A stretch of 64,000 nucleotides of DNA from Christensenella sp. UBA1242 (lineage in GTDB: Bacteria; Bacillota; Clostridia; Christensenellales; UBA1242), in the NCBI GenBank assembly GCA_002308915.1, contig DBWI01000014.1, positions 1 through 64,000 on the forward strand. Reading direction: 5' to 3'. The translations under genes and the position numbers were made by a program. Shown here piece by piece: positions 17,780 through 26,417 of this stretch (the stretch's first letter is position 1; every line of letters starts with the position of its first letter). The notes below the pieces were generated by a model. The model was not told the DNA's origin, ran no database searches, and worked only from the letters and a program-made list of their open reading frames with translations.

Positions 17780-19186
17780 ATGAGTGAAGTAAAATTTGGT
17801 ACTGGTGGATTTAGAGGTGTTATTGCAGATAATTTCACAAAAGATAATATTCAAAAAATTTGTCAAGCAGTTGCAAATATTGTTGAAAAGAAAAAATTAA
17901 GAAAGAAAATTTGTATTGGTTACGACAATAGATTTTTGTCTGAATTTTTTGGAACATGGTGTGCAGAAGTTTTTGCAGGAAATGGATTTGAAGTTGAGCT
18001 GTTTAAAAATGCTTGTGCAACACCTGTTGTAATGTATAAAACCATGACAGAAGGCAATGATTATGGAATTATGATAACAGCTAGTCATAATCCTTTTGAA
18101 TATAATGGAATTAAAATTTTTACCAAAGATGGCAGAGATGCAAGTGTTGAAGCAACAAATGAAATTGAAAAAGAATTTAATAAAGTTAAAACCATAAAAA
18201 TTTCTAGCGAACAGCAATTTGAAAATCTTGTAAAAATTGTTGATTATGTTGAAGAATTTGTTGACTATATTGTTAAAAATCAAGAACTAGATGATTGTAG
18301 TAATTTGCGTGTCGTTTTTGATTCGAAGTTTGGTTCAACTGCAGAAGAAATAAATTTGCTATGCCAAAAAATTAACTTAAAAAATTACAAAATAATTAAC
18401 TCAAAAAGAGATGCTTTGTTTAATTATGTTACACCTGCTCCAAGTGAAAATAATGTTGAAGAATTAAAAACAAATGTGGCACTCTTTAGAGCAGATATTG
18501 GTTTTGCACTTGATGCTGACGGCGACAGACTTGCGGTTATTGACAAAGATGGAAATTATTTGGATAATAATATAATTCTTTCACTTGTTTATTACTATTT
18601 TGTGAAGTACGAAAACAAAACTGGTGATGTTGTAAAAAATTGTGCAACAACTTCCCTTCTTGATGTTTTGGCAAGCAAATTTGGATTTGTGTGTCACGAA
18701 GTTCCTGTTGGCTTTAAACATATTTCTAGCAATTTGATTTCAACAAACTCTGTTGTTGGTGGAGAAAGTAGTGGTGGTCTTGCTATTCAAAATCATATTT
18801 GGGGAAAAGACAGCCTTATTTCTATTGCTCTTGTTTTGAAAATAGTGTCAACTTTGAATAAACCTTTTGATGAAATTGTAAATGAAATGCTTAAGTTTGC
18901 AGATAATTTTTCAAAAGTGATAAAAGATAAACAATACAAGTATTCTCCAGAAAAAGAAAAAGAAATTAAAGAAACGCTGTTCAAAAAACAACTAATGCCA
19001 AACTTAACACATAATGTTGTAAAAATTCAAAGAGATGATTGTGTTAAAGTTTTTTATGAAAATGGAGATTGGACGCTTATTCGTTTTTCTGGAACAGAAC
19101 CAGTTCTTAGAATTTTTGTTGAGTTTGAAAACAACTTAACTTGTCAACAAGAAATATCTTTGTGGCAGGACTTTTTGAATTTGTAA
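17780..19186 (+). CDS. Alpha-D-phosphohexomutase (phosphoglucomutase/phosphomannomutase)
   Basis: 468 residues, the size of bacterial PMM/PGM enzymes, which interconvert hexose-1- and hexose-6-phosphates. All four active-site loops are visible: the phosphoserine loop TASHNP (S102), the metal loop DADGDR (about 245-250), the sugar-specificity loop GGESSGG (about 326-332) and the phosphate-binding loop RFSGTEP (about 435). The sugar loop GESSG fits glucose/mannose substrates. Site AAAGGAAAC lies rather far upstream. Terminator follows directly. Confidence 0.93.
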   Translation: MSEVKFGTGGFRGVIADNFTKDNIQKICQAVANIVEKKKLRKKICIGYDNRFLSEFFGTWCAEVFAGNGFEVELFKNACATPVVMYKTMTEGNDYGIMITASHNPFEYNGIKIFTKDGRDASVEATNEIEKEFNKVKTIKISSEQQFENLVKIVDYVEEFVDYIVKNQELDDCSNLRVVFDSKFGSTAEEINLLCQKINLKNYKIINSKRDALFNYVTPAPSENNVEELKTNVALFRADIGFALDADGDRLAVIDKDGNYLDNNIILSLVYYYFVKYENKTGDVVKNCATTSLLDVLASKFGFVCHEVPVGFKHISSNLISTNSVVGGESSGGLAIQNHIWGKDSLISIALVLKIVSTLNKPFDEIVNEMLKFADNFSKVIKDKQYKYSPEKEKEIKETLFKKQLMPNLTHNVVKIQRDDCVKVFYENGDWTLIRFSGTEPVLRIFVEFENNLTCQQEISLWQDFLNL

Positions 19187-19188
19187 AT

Positions 19189-19210
19189 AAATCCCGTCTG
19201 GGATTTTTTT
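19189..19210 (+). terminator. Terminator of phosphohexomutase gene
   Basis: AAATCCC/GGGATTT stem, four-base loop, T7 tail. Confidence 0.85.
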
Positions 19211-19222
19211 ATTTAAACAAAA

Positions 19223-19252
19223 TTGACATAGATATATAAGTTATTGTACAAT
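19223..19252 (+). promoter_or_regulatory. Promoter giving a leaderless mRNA
   Basis: TTGACA (19223-19228), 18-bp spacer, TACAAT (19247-19252). Only six bases separate the -10 from the ATG at 19259, so transcription should start at or next to the start codon. Confidence 0.65.
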
Positions 19253-19258
19253 GCAGTT

Positions 19259-19741
19259 ATGAAAAAATTTAGCACATCAAAAAATGTTTATTATATTTTG
19301 GGTTTTGCAATTCTTCTTGTTCTTGGTGGAATTGCACTTTTGGTTTGGAGTATTTTTGATTTTAGTACAGACAAACTTATGGCAACAATAACCGTACTTT
19401 TTGTTGGTTTTACTATACTTGTTCCTTTGATAAAACATTCAAAATTAATATTTTGTAAGGTTTCATTTTCTAAAGACGGAATTAGTAAATTCTATCATGG
19501 AAAGTTGGTTGTTTTTATTGGTTGGCAAGAGATTAAAAAAATGGAAGTAATGCCAAGAATAAACAGATTTAATGAAACAAAAATGTATGTTCAAAAAACA
19601 GAATTCGCTACTAGTGAGTATATTAAAGACATGAGAGAAAACATCTATTTTGTAATCAATTTTAAAACACTTGCAGAACTTTTGAAATACAAAAAACAAT
19701 TCCCAAAAGAAATTGTCAATCGTGAAGTTATAGGTATTTGA
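19259..19741 (+). CDS. Two-TM membrane protein, hypothetical
   Basis: 160 residues with two N-terminal membrane segments (about 13-36 and 42-62), followed by a cytoplasmic domain of mixed beta/alpha type containing IGWQEIKKMEV, which resembles the STM3941/YdbT-like PH-fold proteins seen in Bacillota. It has no Shine-Dalgarno; the ATG lies six bases after the -10, so it is probably translated leaderlessly. The next gene begins 3 bp after its stop, so the two form an operon. An upstream in-frame ATG at 19244 region lies inside the promoter and was discarded. Confidence 0.7.
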   Translation: MKKFSTSKNVYYILGFAILLVLGGIALLVWSIFDFSTDKLMATITVLFVGFTILVPLIKHSKLIFCKVSFSKDGISKFYHGKLVVFIGWQEIKKMEVMPRINRFNETKMYVQKTEFATSEYIKDMRENIYFVINFKTLAELLKYKKQFPKEIVNREVIGI

Positions 19742-19744
19742 TAT

Positions 19745-20995
19745 ATGTCAAAAATTAACAAAAAATTAAATAATCTTACAAAAAATTTTGGTTTTAAAAA
19801 ACAAGAACTTACCGAGATAAAAAAAATGTATCTTGGTGAGTTTTTTAATCCTCAAGATACAGCATATCAAAAACTTTTGAAGATATCAAAAAAACTATGT
19901 GATGAATACAACTCTATAGATAAAAATCTTAAGGAAAAACTATCACTTTTTAAAACTATAAAAATATATTTCAAAAAGAAAAAAATAATCAACAAACTCT
20001 TTCCTTGTCACAAAATGATTGGAAGCATTAGACATGTTGATACAATAATTGGACTTGTTGACCTTGATAACTTTGTATTCTTAAATAATGGTGCAAGTTT
20101 TTCTAAATATACTCTTACTCATATTGGCAGTGGTACAATGTTTGGAGTAAAAGTTACTGTTGGTAGTGATGAAGTTGAAAAAAATGATAATTTAATTAAA
20201 TTATCAAAAATTGAAATTGGTAAAAACACTTGGCTTGGTGCTGGTGCAAAAATATTTAATAACACAACGCTAAATGATGGATGTGTGGTTGCAAGTGGAG
20301 CAAATGTTTGCGATGATGTAAACAAAAATTCTTTGTACCTTGGCAGACCAGGAAAAAACTATTGCGTGTTAGATAAATCATATTCACCAAAACCAAAAAT
20401 TCATCAAGATTACACACATGAGCAAGTTGAAAAAATTTATTCCACAATTAAAAATCTTGGTTACAAAAGTGTATGGAAAGAATACAAAAAAATGCTAACC
20501 GGTCAAAAATTTAATACTTGTAAAATTAAGTTTGGAAATCTGTTTTTGCTTACGCACAGACTTTGTGCTGAAATGAGTAACAAAGAAACAACAAAATCTC
20601 GTCGTGAACAAATTATTGATGTATTATTCCCTAACCATGGTGAAAATTTTGTTGTAGAAAATGATGTGTTTATTGATTTGCTTGGAAGTGTGGTTTGTGG
20701 TGATAATGTTACAATTAAAAGTGGAACTTATCTTGCAGGAAATGTTTTTATTGGTGACAATGTTACATTGCAAAATAATACAATAATTTTTGCAAGTGAA
20801 CATGATATGATTGCTAGTGACAGAAAAATGCGATTTAACTTGAAAAATGGTTTATATCGCTGGACTTGGACAGATACAGTTATTGTTAATTCAAATATCT
20901 CAATTGGAGAAAATGCAATAATTGTCCCTAGCACAGTGGTATCTCAAAATATTCCTGCAAACGCTCTTTGTACAAACAAAAAAATTATTGAATAA
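19745..20995 (+). CDS. Tandem-duplicated maltose-acetyltransferase-like protein
   Basis: 416 residues built as two similar halves. Each half has a maltose-acetyltransferase-type (Mac) helical lead (about 25-85 with YLGEFFNPQDTA; about 245-290) and a left-handed beta-helix of hexapeptide repeats (about 95-205 with GKNTWLGAGAKIF; about 300-410 with IGDNVTL and ISIGENAIIVPS). The usual enzyme is about 190 residues and acetylates sugars as a trimer, so this looks like a duplicated, fused version. The first half carries no obvious HDH motif; the second has ASEHDM. Cytoplasmic; sugar acceptor unknown. Confidence 0.8.
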   Translation: MSKINKKLNNLTKNFGFKKQELTEIKKMYLGEFFNPQDTAYQKLLKISKKLCDEYNSIDKNLKEKLSLFKTIKIYFKKKKIINKLFPCHKMIGSIRHVDTIIGLVDLDNFVFLNNGASFSKYTLTHIGSGTMFGVKVTVGSDEVEKNDNLIKLSKIEIGKNTWLGAGAKIFNNTTLNDGCVVASGANVCDDVNKNSLYLGRPGKNYCVLDKSYSPKPKIHQDYTHEQVEKIYSTIKNLGYKSVWKEYKKMLTGQKFNTCKIKFGNLFLLTHRLCAEMSNKETTKSRREQIIDVLFPNHGENFVVENDVFIDLLGSVVCGDNVTIKSGTYLAGNVFIGDNVTLQNNTIIFASEHDMIASDRKMRFNLKNGLYRWTWTDTVIVNSNISIGENAIIVPSTVVSQNIPANALCTNKKIIE

Positions 20996-21026
20996 AAAAA
21001 TTGACACGAAAAGTGCCAATTTTTTA
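20995..21026. terminator. Bidirectional terminator between convergent genes
   Basis: AATTGACAC/GTGCCAATT stem (one mismatch) with T run in both directions. Confidence 0.8.
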
Positions 21027-21038
21027 TTTTTTACTTAA

Positions 21039-21842
21039 TTATTTTCTATTATTTGATATTTGAATTTTCATAACAATTTCAAGTATAATTTGAACAATTC
21101 TTATGACTGCAACTATAAATTCACAAATATATGTAAGCTTGTATGCCTCAAATACTTTTTTTGTCGTTTCAATTTCTTCTTCATCTAGTACTTTTGAATC
21201 TGTAATAATTTTGAGTGCCATTTTATTTGCTTTTGTTTCTACTGGCAAGTTGAGTAAAAGTTCAACAAATCCAGCAAGAATAATAAAAGTACTAACTCCA
21301 AGACAAATAATTGAAACTAAACCAAATTGTGAAAATAAAACAAGATCAATAATTGCACCAAGCAAAATAATTGGAATAAACAAAATTGGTCCAACAAGTG
21401 ATAACACTTGTGATGCATTTCTTACCCTTACAGTTTTGTCGCCGTCATGGTCCATTTTTGCAAGTGCAACTTTTTGAAGAGCAACACTTACTGCTGTTAT
21501 ACTATCTTTGTTTGCTATTCTTCCTCTTAAATAAATTGTCTTTCTTCTTACGCTATAACAGTTACCAATAAAGAACGCTCTAAGCCAACTTGCTTTTTTT
21601 ATTTTTACATCATTTAATCCAGCTGCTTTTAGTGCTTCTTCTGCAACTTCAAAACTTGTTTTACCATTTTTGGTTGTTGCATGATTGGCTTTGCTGTATT
21701 TTACTACAAGAATAATTCTCATAACAAGTGCTGCAATTATCATAACTGCAAGTAAAGCAGAAACTATTAAATATGCAATTGCAAGTCCTCTTGTTACACC
21801 TAAGTCTGTTAAATATTTTATTGCTTTTTCTATTAGTTCCAT
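21039..21842 (-). CDS. YugP-family metalloprotease homologue lacking HEXXH
   Basis: 267-residue membrane protein that lines up over its length with the two YugP-type zinc proteases at 62186-63649: N-terminal TM, a soluble region, paired C-terminal TMs, LPVETKANKMALKI (their LPVELNASKRGLKM) and a closing helix. At the place where they have HEIGH or HELGH it reads QKVAL, so the zinc-binding catalytic site is gone. A pseudoenzyme or regulatory membrane subunit is likely. It is last in a four-gene envelope operon, with SD GGAG. Confidence 0.75.
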   Translation of the reverse strand: MELIEKAIKYLTDLGVTRGLAIAYLIVSALLAVMIIAALVMRIILVVKYSKANHATTKNGKTSFEVAEEALKAAGLNDVKIKKASWLRAFFIGNCYSVRRKTIYLRGRIANKDSITAVSVALQKVALAKMDHDGDKTVRVRNASQVLSLVGPILFIPIILLGAIIDLVLFSQFGLVSIICLGVSTFIILAGFVELLLNLPVETKANKMALKIITDSKVLDEEEIETTKKVFEAYKLTYICEFIVAVIRIVQIILEIVMKIQISNNRK

Positions 21843-21857
21843 AAAATTCTCCGTCTA

Positions 21858-22718
21858 TTACATTGTTTGTTCTGGTTCATTATTTTTGTTATCAGAATAT
21901 GTTACTGTGTAATCAGTTGATACTGTTAATGGTGCTGATAACACTTCTTGAATATTTCCTGTGTATGTTGGTTCTGCACCATAAAATTGAACATTATATT
22001 TGTCTAATAGATAAATATCATATTCTGTAACATCTTTTGGAGTACCAGGTTTTACATATGTATTCATTATTGATGCTCTGTCATCAATATGAGCAAAACC
22101 CATTGCGTGCATTGATTCGTGTACTGCAGTTGTATATGCAGCTGCATTATGAGCACTCAATGTTTCTTCAATTGTATCAAGTTCATCCCATACCATTAAA
22201 AGATAATTTTTTCTAAAAGTGATACTAAGGTCTTTTAATTCATGACTAAAAAGTTCATAATGCCAATTTGTGTGAGCCATAACATTTTTATTGTTGTCAA
22301 GAACTTCTGTTGTCATATAAAGTGGAATGTCTTGTTTTCCTATTGAGTCAACTTTTGGTATATCATATTTTTCCGCCAGATTCTCATCTTGTGTACACAA
22401 ATTGAAATTTACTTTGCTGTTGTAGTTATTTAATGTTGTGTATGCTTCTTTGAATGCGTTAACCACCAAAAACTCGTCTTCTTCTGTTGTTCCAAAATGA
22501 AGCATTTCATCAAATTGTTCGGTTATTACAACATTATGTTCACCTTCTTTAAGATGAACTCCATTTGCAAGAAGTGGTAAACCATCAGCCACACTTGCGT
22601 GATGATGGTCAACCAAATCTAATGTTAAATTCATGCCACCTATACCAATTGCAGCACCGATAATAGCTATACCAGCCATCTTTAGGATGCCTTTTATGCC
22701 ATCTCTTTTTTTACCCAT
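21858..22718 (-). CDS. Membrane-anchored metzincin zinc protease
   Basis: 286 residues with an N-terminal membrane segment (about 8-32) followed by a His cluster (DHHHAS) and an extracellular domain. The zinc motif HESMHAMGFAH (near residue 200) is the metzincin HEXXHXXGXXH, followed about 8 residues later by SIMNTY, the Met-turn. This places it with matrixin-like proteases that cut proteins outside the membrane. The start is at MGKKRD, where GTGAGGA gives a site inside the end of the preceding gene; an in-frame GTG four codons upstream is less likely. One base separates it from the preceding stop, so translation is coupled. Confidence 0.85.
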   Translation of the reverse strand: MGKKRDGIKGILKMAGIAIIGAAIGIGGMNLTLDLVDHHHASVADGLPLLANGVHLKEGEHNVVITEQFDEMLHFGTTEEDEFLVVNAFKEAYTTLNNYNSKVNFNLCTQDENLAEKYDIPKVDSIGKQDIPLYMTTEVLDNNKNVMAHTNWHYELFSHELKDLSITFRKNYLLMVWDELDTIEETLSAHNAAAYTTAVHESMHAMGFAHIDDRASIMNTYVKPGTPKDVTEYDIYLLDKYNVQFYGAEPTYTGNIQEVLSAPLTVSTDYTVTYSDNKNNEPEQTM

Positions 22719-22719
22719 T

Positions 22720-23796
22720 TTATTCCTCACATAATTTTTGGTTTACTTTGTATAAAGCTACAACAGAATTTTTTGTGAAACTATATATTTTTTGAATATA
22801 AGTAAATCTGTTTGCATCTTCTTTTGCATATTCATCCAAATCAAAATGATAATCAATTCTAAATACTGCCATATCTACAGAATCTAAGCTTCTATAGAAA
22901 CACTCTTTATCATTCATATAACTATTGTAAACATCTAAATAATCTTGTAATTCTTGAACTGTTGCTGTTACAGTTGTGTTTGTGTTATCAAGTTGAACAT
23001 AATTGTTTAATGTTTCAAAAATATTGTCTGTGTCCAATTTTACGTAATCACCATTAAAAGAATTAAGATATTTGATTGCTGGAGTTATTGTTTCTATAAC
23101 ACTTTGCAAGTTGCTAATTGTTTTTTGGTTCTTTAATTGAACATCTGTTAATTCAATATATGATCCATCTGCATTTTTGAATGTATCAAATTTTGGATAG
23201 ATATACTTTTGACATAGTTCCAAGAAGTTGTTATCCAACTCAACAACTTTTTCACAAAGATTAATTAGTTTTCTTTTATATTCTCTTAAATGTTGTAAAC
23301 TAATTGAACCAACAGCATTAGCTTGTGAATCATTGATAATGTTTGTATCTAATTGTTCAACTGTTGTGTGGAAACCTTTGATGGTCTCTTTTACATCTTT
23401 TACTAGTTTTTCAAATTTTTGATAATCGTTCTTCATCTCTGAAGTTGTTTTTGCAGGTACTACCAAAAATATTCCTTCAAACGCTGACAAAAAGTGGAAT
23501 GATGCTGTGAATATGTTGTCATAAACATCTTTTAGTTCTGTATAGGCAACAACTTTTTCATCTGTGTATGTGTGGTTTTCAATTTTTTCTAGAACATCAT
23601 TAACACGAGCACCATACTTTATGCCTTCACTGTATTTTGTTTCTTCATTTAAACAAATTTCAGTGATGAACTCACTATAAACTGTGTTTGTTTGTTCATA
23701 GAATCTATCACTACTATCTAGTTCACAGGCCATAAATGTTAAACTAACAAAAATCAATAAACAAAAAACTGAAATAATTTTTAGATAATTCTTCAT
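22720..23796 (-). CDS. Helical lipoprotein, unknown function
   Basis: 358 residues with a signal peptide ending in the lipobox FMAC (Cys24). The mature protein is almost all alpha-helical and rich in Leu/Lys/Asn, without a catalytic motif that I recognise. SD AAGGAGG. Second gene of the operon 24742 to 21039 that also encodes a metzincin, a TM protein and a degenerate YugP homologue. A role in the same envelope process is inferred only from position. Confidence 0.75.
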   Translation of the reverse strand: MKNYLKIISVFCLLIFVSLTFMACELDSSDRFYEQTNTVYSEFITEICLNEETKYSEGIKYGARVNDVLEKIENHTYTDEKVVAYTELKDVYDNIFTASFHFLSAFEGIFLVVPAKTTSEMKNDYQKFEKLVKDVKETIKGFHTTVEQLDTNIINDSQANAVGSISLQHLREYKRKLINLCEKVVELDNNFLELCQKYIYPKFDTFKNADGSYIELTDVQLKNQKTISNLQSVIETITPAIKYLNSFNGDYVKLDTDNIFETLNNYVQLDNTNTTVTATVQELQDYLDVYNSYMNDKECFYRSLDSVDMAVFRIDYHFDLDEYAKEDANRFTYIQKIYSFTKNSVVALYKVNQKLCEE

Positions 23797-23806
23797 ATTA
23801 ACCTCC

Positions 23807-24742
23807 TTAAACTAAAAAGTATGATTTGAGTGCTGTTGCACTTTCGGCTACTGCGCCTTCAAGTGATGCTATAAATTCATCATATTTGTAAGTTGCTAAA
23901 GCATTGATACAATCATCAAAGTTTAGATTTGCAAAGTTGCTTGCTGCAACATCACAATCTGCTTTGTGATCTACATAATATAGTACATCATCTGCTTTGT
24001 GAGTATTTGCAAAACTTTGTAGTTTTGATATTGATTGTGCAAAATTAAATTGTGTCATTTCTTCTTCTTTGTAATTTAAATAGTATTCTGTAATTTTTCT
24101 AGCCCAAGAAGCTGTTGTTTGAATTGTCATTTTGCTATGCTTGTTTACAGAAATTGTATCTGACAAATAATTTGCAAATATTTTTGACATATACTCATAA
24201 TACTTTGTTTGTGAATTAATAAGCTTTTCGTAAAGGAATTTGTAGTTGTATACTTTTTGATACAATGCATCATTACTTGTATACTCATTTATTTGTTGAT
24301 TTGTAAGATAAGTTTCTAAATATTTTTTGCACTCTGCAATGTTATCATTAAGTTCAGAATAATTCTTTTTTATTTCTTGTTGCAACTTGGCCATATCTTC
24401 GCCTTTGTTCTCTGTAAACTTTAAGTTGTCAAGATAAATTTCATTTTGTGTATCAAGTACCACACTTACTTGGTTATAAACAACAATTTTTGCTTTTGTT
24501 TGTTGATAAGTCTCTTCTTGAATTGAAGATAACCTGTTTGTTAATACTTCTTCAATTTTTGCATTTCTTGATTTTACATAGGCAAAATCTTCACTATGAA
24601 CAAGTACATATGTGTCATTGTATGGTGCTTCAAGGTCTGGCTTTGGTTTTAAAATAAAGAATAAACCCACACCAAGTCCAATAACAAGAAGAATTGCTAT
24701 AAATATAATCAATCCTTTTTTGCCAACTTTAACATTTGCCAT
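23807..24742 (-). CDS. Single-pass membrane protein with helical ectodomain
   Basis: 311 residues: short Lys-rich cytoplasmic start, one membrane helix (about 10-31), then a helical, Tyr/Gln/Asn-rich outer domain. Similar in style to the lipoprotein that follows it. First gene of the operon, driven by a promoter back-to-back with the dnaA promoter. SD AAGGAGAGG. No known family recognised. Confidence 0.7.
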   Translation of the reverse strand: MANVKVGKKGLIIFIAILLVIGLGVGLFFILKPKPDLEAPYNDTYVLVHSEDFAYVKSRNAKIEEVLTNRLSSIQEETYQQTKAKIVVYNQVSVVLDTQNEIYLDNLKFTENKGEDMAKLQQEIKKNYSELNDNIAECKKYLETYLTNQQINEYTSNDALYQKVYNYKFLYEKLINSQTKYYEYMSKIFANYLSDTISVNKHSKMTIQTTASWARKITEYYLNYKEEEMTQFNFAQSISKLQSFANTHKADDVLYYVDHKADCDVAASNFANLNFDDCINALATYKYDEFIASLEGAVAESATALKSYFLV

Positions 24743-24789
24743 AATCCTCTCCTTTTATTTATAATATAACACATAAAAATAATAAAATC

Positions 24790-24817
24790 AATATATGTAA
24801 ATAAAATTGATTGTCAA
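24790..24817 (-). promoter_or_regulatory. Promoter of envelope operon
   Basis: TTGACA (24812-24817) and TATATT (24790-24795), spacer 16 bp. Its -35 abuts the dnaA -35, with one base between them. Confidence 0.65.
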
Positions 24818-24818
24818 G

Positions 24819-24848
24819 TTGACATTTATTGAACACTTGGCTTATAAT
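24819..24848 (+). promoter_or_regulatory. dnaA promoter
   Basis: TTGACA (24819-24824), 18-bp spacer, TATAAT (24843-24848). Transcription should begin near 24855, about 11 nt before the chosen dnaA start. Confidence 0.75.
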
Positions 24849-24865
24849 CTAAAATGGAGAAAAAG

Positions 24866-26218
24866 ATGCAAGATATTAAAAATTTATGGGAAAAAGTTCT
24901 TTCTAGAGTGGAAACAAATGTTAGTGTTGTTTATTACGAACTTTGGATAGAACCTTTGGAACTTATTGATTACAAAGACAAGCTTATTATTGCTTCAAAT
25001 TCACAAAATGCAAAAAAACAAGTTCTTAAATATCATCAAAAAGAACTTAGCGATGCAATTGCAGATGTATTTGGTGAAGAAATTGAATTTGAGATTTTGG
25101 ACCCACAAGAAAAAGATGAATATCTTAAACAAAATAAAACAGAAGAAACTCAAGTTTTTGAAGAAGATGAAAAGAAATTTGTTTTTAATCCAAAGTACAC
25201 TTTTGATAACTTTATTATAGGCAAAAGCAATCAATACTGTGCTGCAGCTGCTCGTGCTGTTGCAGAAAATCCAGGACAAAAATTTAATCCACTATTTATT
25301 TATGGTGGCGTTGGTCTTGGAAAGACTCACCTTTTGCACGCAATTGGAAACTATATAAAACAAAACAATCCAAAACTAAAAATTCAATATGTTACTTGTG
25401 ATCAATTTACAAATGATTATATTGCATCACTTGGAACAAACAAAGAAAAAAGCACAATTAAAGGCACGGTTGAATTTAGAGAAAAATATAGAAATGTTGA
25501 TGTTTTGATGGTTGATGATATCCAGTTCATTTCTGGAAGAACAAGTACACAAGAAGAATTCTTTAATACTTTTAATGATCTTTATCAAAACAACAAACAA
25601 ATTATTATATCTTCTGACCGTCCACCAAAAGAAATTGAAACACTTGCAGACAGACTTACTTCAAGATTATTGAGCGGTTTGATTCAAGATATGCAAATGC
25701 CAGATTTTGAAACAAGAGTTGCAATTTTGAGAAAAAAAGCACAACTTGAAAGATATTTTATTGATGATGAAGTAATTGAATTTATTGCAGAAAAAGCTGC
25801 AACAAATATTCGTGAAATGGAAGGACTACTTAGTAAGGTATACTTCTTCGCTTCCCTTCTTGGTAAAAAAACAGCAACAATTGAAGATGCAAGAGAAGCA
25901 CTAAAAGAGCAACTTGATATTCAAAAAGAAAAATTGACACCAGAGTCAATAATAAAAACAGTTTGCGATTATTATAGTATTGACTATGCTGAAATTACAG
26001 GCAAAAAGAAGTCAAAAGAAATTGTTGAGCCAAGAATGATTTCAATTTATCTTATTAGCGAAATGATGGATTTACCTTTGGTAACAATTGGAAAATTGTT
26101 TGGTGGAAGAGACCACACAACAATTATTCATGCAAGAGATAAAATTGCAGAACTTGTAAAAAAAGATCAAAAAACCAAGATGATTGTAAACGACTTAAAG
26201 TCAAAAATTAATGAATAA
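24866..26218 (+). CDS. dnaA: Chromosomal replication initiator DnaA
   Basis: 450 residues. N-terminal domain I, short acidic linker, AAA+ domain with Walker A GGVGLGKTH and Walker B VDDIQF, sensor regions, and the C-terminal helix-turn-helix with the DnaA signature GGRDHTTIIHA that binds DnaA boxes. It opens oriC and loads the replicative helicase. The start is MQDIKNLW, six bases after GGAG; an ATG 12 bases upstream (24854) lies at the very 5' end of the transcript. dnaN follows 199 bp downstream. Confidence 0.98.
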   Translation: MQDIKNLWEKVLSRVETNVSVVYYELWIEPLELIDYKDKLIIASNSQNAKKQVLKYHQKELSDAIADVFGEEIEFEILDPQEKDEYLKQNKTEETQVFEEDEKKFVFNPKYTFDNFIIGKSNQYCAAAARAVAENPGQKFNPLFIYGGVGLGKTHLLHAIGNYIKQNNPKLKIQYVTCDQFTNDYIASLGTNKEKSTIKGTVEFREKYRNVDVLMVDDIQFISGRTSTQEEFFNTFNDLYQNNKQIIISSDRPPKEIETLADRLTSRLLSGLIQDMQMPDFETRVAILRKKAQLERYFIDDEVIEFIAEKAATNIREMEGLLSKVYFFASLLGKKTATIEDAREALKEQLDIQKEKLTPESIIKTVCDYYSIDYAEITGKKKSKEIVEPRMISIYLISEMMDLPLVTIGKLFGGRDHTTIIHARDKIAELVKKDQKTKMIVNDLKSKINE

Positions 26219-26226
26219 TGTTTATT

Positions 26227-26265
26227 TGTGGATAAATTAAAAATTTTGTCAACAACTTGTCCACA
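26227..26265. promoter_or_regulatory. DnaA boxes between dnaA and dnaN
   Basis: One perfect box (TGTGGATAA, 26227-26235) and one single-mismatch box (TTGTCCACA, 26257-26265). Consistent with DnaA autoregulation or a minor origin part. The remaining bases up to dnaN are AT-rich with no other feature seen. Confidence 0.65.
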
Positions 26266-26417
26266 AAAAGCAAACACAATATATAGTGTAAAAAGAAAAA
26301 TATTTTTCAAAAAATTACAATAATTTGTTGTGAAAAGAACTTGTTAACATATCAACAGTGCATATAAATAAAACAACAATTTAATAATAAAAAAAATAAA
26401 AAGATAAGGAGAAAAAA

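Noticed and set aside
22719..22730. GTG start for the metzincin
   Set aside because: It would lie inside the GTGAGGA ribosome site; the ATG four codons on is well spaced.
24854..24865. dnaA start at the upstream ATG
   Set aside because: It lies five bases after the -10 and would put the GGAG site inside the coding region; the ATG at 24866 has the correct spacing to GGAG and gives the usual DnaA N-terminus.
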